NCBI RefSeq assembly: GCF_026210795.1
Contig: NC_089439.1
Coordinates: 124,001-188,000 of the forward strand
Source of the DNA: Rhizophagus irregularis
Lineage: Eukaryota > Glomeromycota > Glomeromycetes > Glomerales > Glomeraceae
Reading direction: 5' to 3'
Length of the DNA stretch: 64,000 bases
Of the stretch, positions 1-11,309 are shown piece after piece. Positions within the stretch are counted from its first letter, which is position 1. The number at the start of each line of letters is the position of its first letter. The notes below the pieces were generated by a model, which was not told where the DNA came from, did no database searches, and saw nothing but the letters and a program-made list of their open reading frames with translations. Both the position numbers and the translations under genes were made by a program.

Positions 1-1798
1 TAGAATCCTTATGGTGATAACAAGTTACTTGTTGTTGTCCCGACCCTTCTGGGTATGTTTGAACATGAGAATGTAAAAGACCACCCCCATATCCCATATT
101 CTTGACCGTAATTTTTGATCCATATGCCACCTCTAAATAAAACATTATAACTTATAAATTAATAAATTATAAAGAATAAAAATAATAAAATAATAATAAT
201 AAAAATGGTAAAGTAATTTTAACGAACCAAGAGGATTTTCCGAAAAGTCATTTCCATTGAGTCCAGCTTGAAAGAGAGAACTCATTTGAGCATCACCAGG
301 TCCACTATTAGTAAGGATTGAAAAATGAATAGAAAAGCTCAACATATAAATCAATATAGGTAGAATTATCAAACAAATTATTCTCGCTATCCAATGTTTT
401 AAATATATGGACTAAAAAATAAAAAAAAAAAGGTATTCCTTAAGAAATTTAACGCCCTTCCATTTCCCGTTAATGAAGAAAAAGAAACGAAAAAGAAATG
501 TAAACTATCATTGCTACATTGCATATATACCTTTGGAATGCTCAAATCTCCAAATTTATCCCAGAGATCCTCAATTGTATACAATCCAACAAGTGCTGTT
601 GCGAATAATCCGACCCATTTAATACTTTAATACAAATCAAGTCGTTAGATTAATTATAAGGGAATAAATAAATAAAAAAATATTAATATATTCTGATTAA
701 ACTTACCTTGAGACACACCCAATGGAAATTCCAGTCAAAATAAGCCATAACCACCAATCTATCGAAAATGGGCTATAATTAAAAAAATTGATTTAAATAA
801 CTTCAAACAGAGTCTCATATTAATTAATATTACAAAATAGTACACGTACTCATGTCTCTGATTATGAAATTTAACCATAAAAAATATAGTTGTAAAAGTA
901 AAAAATAATAACATTGAGTCTAATAGGATGAAACGGCTTATACAAAGATATGCGGTATCTAAAGTAAAAAATTGATATAGATAAATAAAAAAAATATACA
1001 GATAAAAATTTTAATAAATTTTAAAATTACCTAACAATACCATGAGAGTCGCCAAAATAACGGCATGTTGCGAAAAGTCCAATTCAATGGCCGTAAAATA
1101 AGCCAAAGGAACCAGCCATGCACCAAATGAAGCTAAAAACATTCTCATAACTGTATAATTAACATTTTCTGGATACTTTGCACCGGATGCAAAGTCAAAT
1201 CCTCCATTGTAACCAGCAATTAGTCCTGCCAATGCAACTATCATTTTACCAAGAGGTGGATGTACATCAAAGTAAAATTCTTGTTTGATATAATGTGATG
1301 CAAACTAAAAACAACAAAAAAACTATTTAAATATTAAAGTGAAAGATCAATTACTAAACAGGTTTTAGATTACCTTTCCAAAATGTGCCTCATCCCATAA
1401 TACGATATCTGAAAGTGAAATTAAATAAAACCTTGTCCAAAATGATAAGAAGGTGAAAAATAGAGGATGAATAATATCATAGTATTCCTTATAAAACGCT
1501 TGAATCTCTTGTAACTATATATGTATAAAATCAATTACAATACGGATCAGGAAAAAAACGACTATTTTACTTATTTTACCTTAGTAACGGGCAAACGAGC
1601 TGGCTTCTGAGTTTTACCGTTTTCATCGTAATCTAAAGGTTCGAAAGGCTCGTATCCCTCTTTTTGTGTTTGTAAGGTATTAGTATGTCTACGCTTTAAT
1701 TGATCCATTTCTGAAAGGTTATTTCCAATAAAAGAGCTATAAGAACGACTATCGTCGAAGTCGTCACTTGACAAAACGTCAAGACGAACAGAGCTCAT
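1..1798 (-). CDS. PMT2: Protein O-mannosyltransferase, PMT2 type (5' part, runs off left edge)
   Basis: Transfers mannose from dolichyl-phosphate-mannose to Ser/Thr of secretory proteins in the ER membrane. The start at 1798 opens a hydrophilic cytosolic N-terminus of about 75 residues. Spliced exons then give the family's first luminal loop, with DEAHFGKFASHYIK followed by [10 protein letters not shown], the acidic DE motif used in catalysis. Later exons encode membrane segments including [31 protein letters not shown] and [13 protein letters not shown]. The exon at about 1-125 reads [19 protein letters not shown], the start of the MIR domain. The DEAHFGK and YPENVNYT wording fits PMT2 better than PMT1 or PMT4. 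The rest of the MIR region and the C-terminal membrane part lie outside the window. At least eight exons are visible, with introns of about 60-130 bp. Confidence 0.93.
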
Positions 1799-2004
1799 AA
1801 AGTGAAATTGGTTTCCTCTTTGTATTGATTACAGAATAATAATATAAAAAGTAAGGCTATACTTGTAACATCTGATAAATGCATTTATTTTATGTAGATA
1901 ACAAACAAAAAACGTGTCCACGATCGACACGATCGACAGAGATATTCATTCGATTTCTACGACATGGACCAATAAGCGTCGACTCAAATTTATTAAAACT
2001 CATA

Positions 2005-3351
2005 TTACCAAACTTTCCAACCAATAATATGTTTTTGAAGAAATTGACCAACATATTGAAAATAATTTGGTTGTAAAACTGTGTCTAAATGACTACCATC
2101 ACTAAATTCGATCCATTCTTTACCACTACTAGTTCGAGCTAATTCAAATAATGTTTTCATATGGTATTGTGGTATAATTTCATCTTTTTTACCCGATAAA
2201 AATAATATTGGAATCGTTTTAATTTTTTTTATATTTTGTTCAGATGGCCAAATTTCTGAACAGAGAAAATTAAAATTTGGAAATATTTTTGGAAGGATCT
2301 TTGGCTTAAAAAAAAAAAATTTTTTTATGTCAAATTTATGTCAAAACAAGATAGAATGAGTTGAAAAGAATTATAATAAACTTACAATATTGAGAAAGGT
2401 ATTTTCTAATATTAATATATCAATTTTTGCTTCATTTTTTGCTATCAAATCAATTGCTACAGCTCCACCAAGTGCTTGTCCATATACTATTAATTTTGTA
2501 TATCTTAGAATCTCATCTTGTCTAATATATTCTAAAACAGCCTATTTGCATTAATATTAATTACAAATTTCATCAACAATTTTGTAATTATCATAAATCA
2601 ATAAAGCTCAATTTGAAGAGTAAATTTACCTTAGCGTCTAAACAAAGACCATTCTCTGTAGGTGTTCCTTCGCTGCGGCCATATCTATAATGTTAAAGAA
2701 GTAAACATATGATATTGTATTATTATCTAAGCAAATGCAGTAAATTGTGCTTACCCTCTGTAAGAAACCATTACAACATTACACTTAAAATCCTTGAAAA
2801 ATCTTTCAGCTATGGGTAATCGATGACCCTTCCAAATAAATTAATTAATTTAGAAAAAAACTATAAACATAATTGCGTAAAATATGTAATTACCATATTC
2901 CCTCCATTTCCCTGAAATAAATAATTTAATAAATCAATTAATTATTAAATTTAAAGATACAAGGTCACAATCTAATGCTTACATGAAACACTAAAACGGT
3001 AGGACGAGAACTTGCTTCATCATCGGTATGTCTTTTACAAACATAAATTCGAATTTTAACGTTATCTTGTGTAGTTAAAATGACAGGTGTATAAGGTATA
3101 CCATATTCAGAAGGTTTAGGTACCTACCATTTATATTATTATATTCATTTAGTATATGCTTAAAAAAAATTCAAAAGAAAATTCAAAAAATTAGCTTTTA
3201 CATGCTTTCTTGAGCCTTCAGGATAATTAGGAGTATAAATTAAATTACGTTGAACGGAATATAATATAGCTATACCACCACTAATAATTGCGGTTGTTCC
3301 TCCTATAATTAATAACGGTAAAATTGTCTTTGAATACCTTCCTGTTGACAT
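2005..3351 (-). CDS. BEM46/ABHD13-type alpha/beta hydrolase, nucleophile Ser replaced by Ala
   Basis: Membrane-anchored serine-hydrolase fold protein. Residues 1-35 hold one hydrophobic segment (ILPLLIIGGTTAIISGGIAIL), typical of BEM46 proteins facing the ER or plasma membrane. Seven exons are readable. A short exon of 18 bases (2894-2911) encodes GNGGNM of the HGN oxyanion motif. The nucleophile elbow reads YGQALGGAVAID: codon GCA (2473-2475) gives Ala where both neighbouring paralogues have Ser. The acid (SGKKDE) and histidine (GSHLDT) regions remain, though the His context differs from the GNHNNT of the next copy. The reading frame and splice signals are intact, so this looks like an expressed pseudoenzyme rather than a decayed copy. 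It is the first of three clustered paralogues. Substrates of the family are poorly known. Confidence 0.9.
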
Positions 3352-3660
3352 TGTACATATTATTTAAAAATTTTGTTAAAAAATCTAAGATCTACCAATT
3401 ATATTAATTATCAGGCAGAGAAATCGTGTAACATATCAATTAGCGAATCATATATAATATACCATATATGTGTCGTTACATTTAAATTTTATTTGTAAAT
3501 AAATAAAATAAATACTAAACCTATTTTATACTAAAAATATACAATTTAATAAATGTATATATATAAATCAACATATAATCTACAGTTTTCATTTTCACCT
3601 CATTTTGAATTTCCAAATTCCTTTCACTCTTTTAGTTCCTTTTACTCCTTTAATTGTTGC

Positions 3661-5014
3661 TTACGCTTCATCTAAATCAATATATCGTTTAACAAATTTC
3701 CTAATATATTGAAAATAACCAGGTTGAGAATTTGTATTATTGTGATTACCGTTTGAAAATTCTAGCCATTCTTTACCACCACTAGTTTTAGTTAATTCAA
3801 ATAATCCTTTCATATGTTCTTGTGGTATAATTTCATCTTTTGTTCCTGATAAGAATAATATTGGTATAATTTTAATTTTTTGTATAGAATTCTCTGAACG
3901 CCAATTTTGCCAACATAAAAATGAAAAATAACGTAAAAATGAAAATTTTGGAATTAAATGTGGAATTAACTTTTGCTAAAAAATCGATTGAGATAAGAAG
4001 ACAAGTCAATTTTTTTTTAATTCAAACCAAAAAAAAAAAAAAGAGAATATAATATTCGAGGTTAGAAAACTTACTATACTGAGAAATGTATTCTCAATAA
4101 TTAATGCACTAACTTTTGATTCATTCTTCGAGACTAAATCAATGGCCACAGCCCCACCCAATGACTGTCCATAAATTATTATTTTGGTTTCCTTAAATAT
4201 TTCATGTTTCGAAACATAATCCAATACTGTCTATCAAAATGAAAAAAAAAGAAAAATGAATTCAAAATTCAAAAAAAAAAAAAAAATTATTCTTGGCATA
4301 CTTGTGCGTCTATACGTAACCCCTTTTCTGCTGGTGTTCCTTCACTTCGGCCATATCTGAATTTCATATTATTTCAGTCAATGGATTTGCTAATTAGAAT
4401 ATAAATATCTTTTGACAACTTACCCTCTATAAGATAATAAAATTACATTATAATTTAACTCGAGATAAAAAATTCGTGCTATTGGTAATCGATGTCCCTT
4501 TTTTTAACAATAGAAATTAGAAAATTTAAGAAAAAGTTTTTTTTAAAAAAATGAATTTTTAATTACCATATTTCCTCCGTTACCCTAAAGTAAAAAAGAA
4601 GTAAAGTTAAAAGATGAAATTTAAATAAAATTCTAATTGCAAAGTTTAATATTTACATGAAACATTATAATAGTAGGTCGTTTTTTAGCTTCTCGATCTA
4701 TCGGTTGTTTACATACAAATGCTCTTAGACGAACATTATCTTTTGTAAATAATTTAATCTCCGAATAAGGAATTCCATATTCCGATGGTTTTGATACCTA
4801 ATATACGTACAATATATATACGCATATGGTTGTATAGGATTAATTGTTAATCGTTTTTCCCCTCAAATTTTTTAGACATAATATAAAAACTTACAAATTT
4901 CCTAGATCCCATTGGCCAATTAGATGGATAAAGCAATTCACGTTGTAATATATTATATAATAAGGCCACTCCACTAATTGTCATGATAGTAGTTGTTCCT
5001 GTGATAATTAACAT
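3661..5014 (-). CDS. BEM46/ABHD13-type alpha/beta hydrolase
   Basis: Second paralogue, same strand and exon plan as the copy just downstream. The start at 5014 gives MLIITGTTTIMTISGVALLY, a single N-terminal membrane anchor. Motifs seen are oxyanion HGNGGN (split by a microexon at 4567-4584), nucleophile YGQSLGGAVAID with an intact Ser, ENTFLSI after the nucleophile, and catalytic His in SNGNHNNTNSQPGYF near the C-terminus. The protein ends YIDLDEA. All three catalytic positions appear present, so this copy is expected to be active. The gene faces away from the plus-strand third paralogue; their start codons lie about 0.87 kb apart. Confidence 0.9.
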
Positions 5015-5878
5015 TTGATTTGATTTGCAAAAAAAAATACTATATATATATATATATGCGTAATTGCGTATAACAAAAATTAAAAAAATCTGATCTCAAA
5101 TAATTTAAAAAGAAAGTTTTAGAAAAAAGGGTAAAAAAAAGTACTTTTATATACAATCAGGATTTCCCACTTGATTTCTTATTTCCTGTCTACACATATA
5201 TAATAAGTGGGTGGATCATATGATCCATTCATGAATTTTATCGATAACACTAGCTGAAATCGGAAACAAAGTATTAGCACGTGACTATAGTGATTATTAT
5301 TTATATTAGCCATAACAAATAGACAAAGAACTTCCGAAAGGGTAAAAACTAAAATTAAAAAGATTAAAAATTACTATGGTTAGGCTTCAATGATCTACCG
5401 GTTTCACAAAAGAAAAACGCAATGATTGCGAATTAAATCTGATCAAAAAAGCATCCACCTAATCACGTGTAATAAAGAATCTAACTTTAATATAATGATT
5501 GTATTATAGTTAAAAAGAGACGAAGTTGGTTTATTTCTTTCATGATATTTTCGGATCGTACGAAATTCCGAACAACGGAATAACAATTCTTGGAGTATAT
5601 ATAATACTTTCGGATCGTACGAAATTCCGAACAACGGAACAACAATTCTTGGGAGTATATATATATAGAAAAAATAAATATTGGAATTATTGTGAGAATT
5701 TAAATAGGCTTAGTTTATTATCCACATGATCATGCTTTATTTCTTTATTCAGACATGGCGCAAATGATTACCCATGTTGTGCATTGTTATACAATTTTGT
5801 TTATGGGGTAAAGAATAACAGAATCTTTTTCCATTAAAAATAAAAATAAAAAATCAATTCATTTAATTTCATTTGAAG
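5015..5878. promoter_or_regulatory. Divergent intergenic region between two hydrolase paralogues
   Basis: This 0.86-kb space separates two divergently transcribed BEM46 genes and must hold both promoters. It contains TA-rich stretches and a 59-bp tandem duplication. No protein-coding exon is convincing; the short ORFs here are built from the duplication itself. Confidence 0.5.
5549..5667. repeat. 59-bp tandem duplication with internal palindromes
   Basis: Two adjacent, almost identical copies (5549-5607 and 5608-5667) begin TTTCGGATCGTACGAAATTC and run on through a CAACGGAA segment. They differ by only a few bases, so the duplication is recent. Each copy contains the palindrome TCGTACGA and inverted TCGGAA/TTCCGA arms. 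The location between two divergent promoters suggests a possible regulatory effect, which is inference. Confidence 0.85.
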
Positions 5879-7296
5879 ATGGTTTTATTGGAGAGTATAT
5901 TAATGGGAACAACAATAGCGATTGGTGGTGGGTCTTTGTTATATTATTATCAAAATGAATTACTTTATCCAGCAAAATATCGAAAGAAATCTCGTGAATT
6001 CGTAAGTTACATTTTATTTATCTATCTTTTATTCTCATAATCTCACTAACAAATAAATTATATAGATTGTTCCAAAATTTTCTGATGAAGAAATCCCTTA
6101 TACTGAAGTAATACTAACTACAAAAGATAAGGTTAGAATTCGCGCATTCTTATGCAAGAGAAAAAATGACGAAGAAGCGTGTCAACGGCCTACTGTATTA
6201 GCATTACATGTAAGAATTTTTTATTTGTTTATCAAATTTAATTATTTTATTAATTAATTTATTATTTATTGTTAATTTAGGGAAATCGTGGAAATATAGT
6301 TAGTAAATTTAAAGTCATATTATTTTAATAAAAGGTTTCGAAAATATAGAATTTTTCAATTTGTCTTTTTAATAGGGCAAACAATCATCAATTGCTCGTA
6401 ATTTTTATCAAAATTTAAAATGCAATATAATGCTACTTTCTTATAGAGGGTAAATTTAATGAATAATATATGGAAATTATTTTCTTTCGGCTTTTAAAAA
6501 TAATCGTTACTGTATTTTCAAATATCTTCTAGATATGGAAGTAGTGATGGAATTCCATCAGAAGAAGGAATTAAAATAGATGCACAGGTAACTGAAAATG
6601 TATTTTTTATTTTTAACGTTAGAAAAAATTTTGCGATCAACTCATATTCATAATTTTTTTAAGACCGCGTTAGATTATATAAAACAACATCCAATCCTAC
6701 ATGGTACAAAATTAATATTGTATGGAAGTTCACTAGGAGGTGCCGTTGCTATTGACTTGGCTGCGAAAAATGAAGATGAGGTAAATATACATTGCTATTA
6801 TTATTTTATCGAAAGAAATTTTAATGATGATAAAATTTTTTTTCAGGTTGATGCATTAATTGTAGAAAACACATTTCTAAGTATAGTAAGTTACACCTTA
6901 TTTAAATTTAAAGATTCTAAATTTACATACTCTCAAATTATTAAACTTATTTTTTTTCTTGCTGTACAGCCGAAATTATTACCAACATTTTTTTCTCCAT
7001 TAAAATATATAACATTTATATGTACACAAATATGGCCATCAGATGAACAAATTAAAAAAATCAAGAAAATTCCAATATTATTTTTATCAGGTAAATTAGA
7101 TGCTTTAGTATCACAACAACAGATGAAAGAATTATATGAATTATCAAATACTTTGGCCGGTAAAGAATGGAAAGAATTTCCTTATGGTAATCATGGTAAT
7201 ACAATTACTCAACCTTGTTATTGGAATGTTATTGAAGAATTTTTATTATGGGCAATTTTTGATAAGAACAATAAAAAAGAAATGAATAATCAGTAA
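5879..7296 (+). CDS. BEM46/ABHD13-type alpha/beta hydrolase (third paralogue)
   Basis: The start at 5879 gives MVLLESILMGTTIAIGGGSL, an N-terminal membrane anchor. Exons follow at about 5879-6001, 6066-6210, 6281-6298 (18-base microexon GNRGNI), 6376-6450, 6532-6588, 6663-6780, 6847-6885 and 6970-7296. The nucleophile is YGSSLGGAVAID and the catalytic His lies in PYGNHGNTITQPCYW. An extra intron (6781-6846) splits the exon after AKNEDE, where the two minus-strand paralogues are continuous, so it was probably gained after duplication. Reading through that intron is open, so intron retention would not truncate the protein. Ends with the stop at 7294-7296. Confidence 0.9.
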
Positions 7297-7928
7297 ATCA
7301 CATATGTATTTATAGTTCAGCATCATATTTTTATCAATCAAGAAATATTACATTAGATAGCATTCATCATAATACTCATATAGCCTCCTCCGATATGTAA
7401 TTAATATTTTACGCATTTTAATAAAAAAAATTGTTTGCAGGATTTTTGATAATCTTTCTAATAAATTATAAATATATCTTGTTAATATGTAATGATGACA
7501 TAAACTTGTATATCCGTCTTAGATTAACTTTACATTGTACATGTCTGGCTTTCAATATGTAACCTTCTGCATTTTTAACAACATCCCTATCGCTTTACTA
7601 CTAAATTATTTCTTGTATTATACCCTTGTTTAATTTCTGATTGCATTGTATTTACCTGAAATAAAAAATACTTATTTTAGCTTAGTTAAAATAGTTAAAA
7701 TAATCATTTTTGTTGATTAATCAGTAGTTGTAATCTTAATAGAATATTTGAAAATACGTTTGAAAGTTAAAGCTTTTTTTCTATTCTATTAATCCTTAAT
7801 TTTTTATTTTCTGAATTTACTCTACAGTAATTCGATATCGTATTTTTCTTTTATATGGTGATATAAATATTTCTCTTATTGTAAATTCTTCAAAAAAATA
7901 TTGTGTCATTAATAAGTCATTAATATTG
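7297..7928. other. Intergenic, nothing recognised
   Basis: AT-rich sequence between the third hydrolase and a small minus-strand ORF. No exon, RNA gene or repeat that I can support. Confidence 0.5.
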
Positions 7929-8240
7929 TCAATAATATGGTGTATATTTAATTTTTTCTCTTCTACTTCGAATTCTTTTAAGTTGGTTTTCTATTTGATT
8001 TTTCTGATTCGTAAGTTCTTTTTCGACAACTTCGTAATATTGGTCAATTTGTTGTTTTATATTTTCGTTGTGTTTTTCCAATTCTTCTACTAAAGATGTT
8101 CTATGATCAATGCTATGTTGTAACGCATTCATTTGTTCGTTCCAATCTTGAATTTCCTTTTTATAATGTGAAATTTTGTTTTCGTTTTGTTGGTACTGAT
8201 AATTTAAATCTTCGATTTTCTTTGATATTTGATTATCCAT
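7929..8240 (-). CDS. Small coiled-coil protein, function unknown
   Basis: An uninterrupted 103-codon ORF starting MDNQISKKIEDLNYQYQQ and ending KYTPYY. Almost the whole length is charged heptad-like sequence rich in Glu, Lys, Gln and Asn, predicted to be one long coiled coil. The final 15 residues are basic (RIRSRREK). I do not recognise a family. It has no signal peptide or membrane segment. It could be an intact small gene or the surviving exon of a larger one. The next feature upstream is a decayed Fanzor, so an origin in that element cannot be excluded, although Fanzor proteins do not have such a coiled coil. Confidence 0.5.
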   Translation of the reverse strand: MDNQISKKIEDLNYQYQQNENKISHYKKEIQDWNEQMNALQHSIDHRTSLVEELEKHNENIKQQIDQYYEVVEKELTNQKNQIENQLKRIRSRREKIKYTPYY

Positions 8241-8499
8241 TTGTTTCGATTTTATAAGGATTTTTTATTAATTTATTGTTTTACTACCTAATGTTCCATT
8301 TATTTTCGATTTTGAATGATCTTCAGATTGATTTACCTTTTTATTGAGCATCCCTGTTATTTAATTTCCGCTTACGCATTACGTCATTTACCAAATTAAC
8401 TGTTAAATGATACTATACTATATCGGATGGATTGTAATACATTAATAATAAGTATTACGCATGATCTCCGGAGAGAATCAAGGCTCAATCAAGCAAAGT

Positions 8500-9035
8500 C
8501 CGGAGAAAAATTCTCCGAGCGCCATATCTCTATCTATTTTTATATCATAATTCTTGCATTTGTACATTTTTTATCTTCCAATCTTCTGAATATTTCCACA
8601 CCAACTACATGTCTTTGATGTGTAAGCTTCATTTTGAATTATTACATAGATTCCTTTCTCTTCTGCTTTTGAAATCAAACGTTGCTTGAATTTGTTATGA
8701 GACCAATAAAGCATCTTTCTAACTGGTTTCCTTCTTATCTTTCGTGTTTTCTTTTCACCATATCTGAAACCTCAAAAGGGGGAATAATAATTACATCAAA
8801 TTCATCAGTTAAGAACTTGATTGTTTTTCGATGAATCTCATTCTGCAATTGTTTGATCTTTTTTCGCATATGAGAGATAGCATTGTTGACACGTAATGCT
8901 TTCTTTTTCTTCCGTTTTGAGGTTGAAGATGCTAGTTTGTCTTTTTTTGATATAAGATCATTCATATGTTTACATAAACGAAAGATACGTCCTATATCAT
9001 ATTCTCCCGAAAAGTTTTTTAGGTATCTAAAATTG
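8500..9035 (-). pseudogene. Decayed Fanzor/TnpB-type nuclease (OrfB zinc-ribbon family)
   Basis: Reading the minus strand gives a C-terminal Fanzor segment: NFSGEYDIGRIFRLCKHMND, a basic helix, TDEFDVIIIPPFEVSDMV, VRKMLYWSHNKFKQRLISKA, then the zinc ribbon AYTSKTCSWCG and KIDRDMA. These blocks match the RuvC-like and OrfB zinc-ribbon region of eukaryotic TnpB homologues, RNA-guided nucleases spread by transposons. The copy is broken. It is out of frame after KRKHE (about 8735) and again after the CSWCG block, one zinc-ligand Cys of the second pair is Tyr, and the N-terminal half is missing. No terminal repeats of the carrier element could be found. A strong 7-bp hairpin (CGGAGAA/TTCTCCG) lies at about 8503-8519. 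Confidence 0.82.
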
Positions 9036-9079
9036 GGATTTTATCTTTTCTTCCTATTAGTAAATTGGGTGGTTTAGCA

Positions 9080-11307
9080 ATTTGGGATTTCTGAAGATTT
9101 TTTAATAGCAAAATTTTTGAGAGCTGGCTAATATGTTTAATATATAAGATGAAGAAAAGTCTGAAAAGCTAGTTAATTTTCCAGTATTCAAGAGAGGGAT
9201 TAAAATAATGCTATGTAAACTTAAATTTTATTTAAAAAAAACAATTTAATTAAGCTTAAAAATTATGAAATATTATTTATTTATTATTAATTTATTCACA
9301 CTACTTTTTATATGAAAAAACAAATATTATAAATTTTCAAATATAAGCACCTCCTGAATATAAGCACCCCCTAATTTATATTTTACCTGAATATAAGCAC
9401 CTTTTTGAAAAATTTGTAAAAAAATAACCAATAATTTTACAAAGTATCATCAGTATCTGAAATTTCTAATTTTTTATAATCATTATCTAATGAATCTATT
9501 ATACCACAACTTATAAACTATAATATCTAGATCTCTCAAAATTTCTAGCATCTTGACTTATATAATTAAATAAGTTACAGTAAACTCCTATTTCCTTTGT
9601 TTAATTATTCAGTCATAGAGTACTTCAAATGATAAAAGTTATTTAAAAGTTGTTTAAAAAAGTTATATATATTTTAAGACTATTTTAAGGTTATGATTAT
9701 TATACTATGCATAAAAAATTGTGAAACTGCAATAATTGAAAATTATATTATAAATTAATTTTATTTGAAAGTTTAAATTAAAGATTCTTACTGGTACTAA
9801 GTTGATTTTAAAGGTATTTGGAATCAGTATTTTTCCTTTTAACTATCTAAAGTTCATTATTAATCACTAAGAAGTAGCTGTAATTAAAAGCAGAACTAAG
9901 ATATAGTTTACAAAGATGAATAGAAAACTTTAAGTAATAAGAATAAAGAGGACAAATTTTTTGAAAAAAAACATGTTTCAAAAACTTTTAAAGTAATGAA
10001 AAAAAAGTTGAATTGTAATAAAACTAGCAAATTTATCTTATTAGCAGAAATTAGAGTTTTATTTAGAAGACTTAAAAACTGATAGGATGACTGCTCAATT
10101 TTGACAAACTATAAAATGAATTAATAGATTACTATAGTAGGACTTCATACTTGAAGAATATTAATTTTTATTTGTTTTATTCTGAATTATTGTTTTACCT
10201 CTTTTTTTTTCTTTTTTTTTACAGTTTTAAATTTTAATCTTGCAATTACTTTAGGGTATTTATAATATAAACTGAAAGAAAGAGGCCTATCTAAAAAAGA
10301 ATACCTTTAAGATGAATTTATTTTCTAGTCTAAGTTCTTTACTAATAGTACATATATAGTAGTTCTTCAATGAGAGGTAACAGATATATAGTTTGAAATT
10401 TAATTATATTAGAATTTTTTCTTTTATAATATATGTATTATATTTACTTAAATATATTTTTAATAAAGTTTTAAATGTGTTGCAAACAACAAAAAATTTA
10501 ATAAAAAATTAAAGGTAATAATCTGTATTTTAGTTATTTTAGTTAAAACTTAAAAATCTTATCATAATATCTTATTATAATATTTTATTTTATTATAATA
10601 CAAAGATTATTATTAAAATTATTATACAACCCTTTATTTTGTATAATAAAATAAATAAAATTACTATAAATCACTGGTGTGATAGTATAATGATCATTAT
10701 AAATATTACATGATTTTTTATTTTTGGTTAAAATTAAGTGATTAACATGTGAATTTTCTTTTTTAAGATCTTATATAATATATTTCTCTATTTTTGATAA
10801 AAAATAAAATTGCCTATTTGGATTATATAATGTTATTCAGATGTCAAAAGAAAATTTCTATGTCAATTATTTAATTTTGACTAAAATTAAAAAATCCATA
10901 ATACTGATAATAAACTTTTAAAATAAAAACTAAAATTAGGTTTTTTTTATTAATTATCTAATTTCCTTTTTATATATATTTTAAGATACTACATTAGGTC
11001 CCTATGGAAATGATTTATTATCTTTTTTTAAATAATTGACAAATGGACTTTTTAGCCTTATCTTTTCAATCTGTATACATTAAAGGTAATCAAAAATCAT
11101 GATAAAGATATCAATATATTGAAATTTATAAAAATAGCTGCAATATATATTTTCTTTTTTCTTATACAATTTTTTGTTTATTTTAGCTTTTTACATTTTA
11201 TAAAATAGAGCTTTTGTTAGAATAAGTGATTTTGAAAGAGTTTGAGAAGATAGAACTTCAGTATCATTATTATTGGATTTCTTACAAAATGAATCTCTTT
11301 ATTGATA
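9080..11307. other. Gene-free AT-rich stretch with one degenerate transposon end
   Basis: No coding exon is supported. At 9340-9410 the phrase ATATAAGCACC occurs three times close together (AATATAAGCACCTCC and variants). This resembles the subterminal repeats of the CAGT-type DNA transposons found elsewhere in the window. The rest is low-complexity A/T sequence. Confidence 0.5.
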
Positions 11308-11309
11308 TA

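Noticed and set aside
1879-2076. Plus-strand ORF of 65 codons
   Set aside because: Antisense to the last exon and 3' region of the first hydrolase; no motif.
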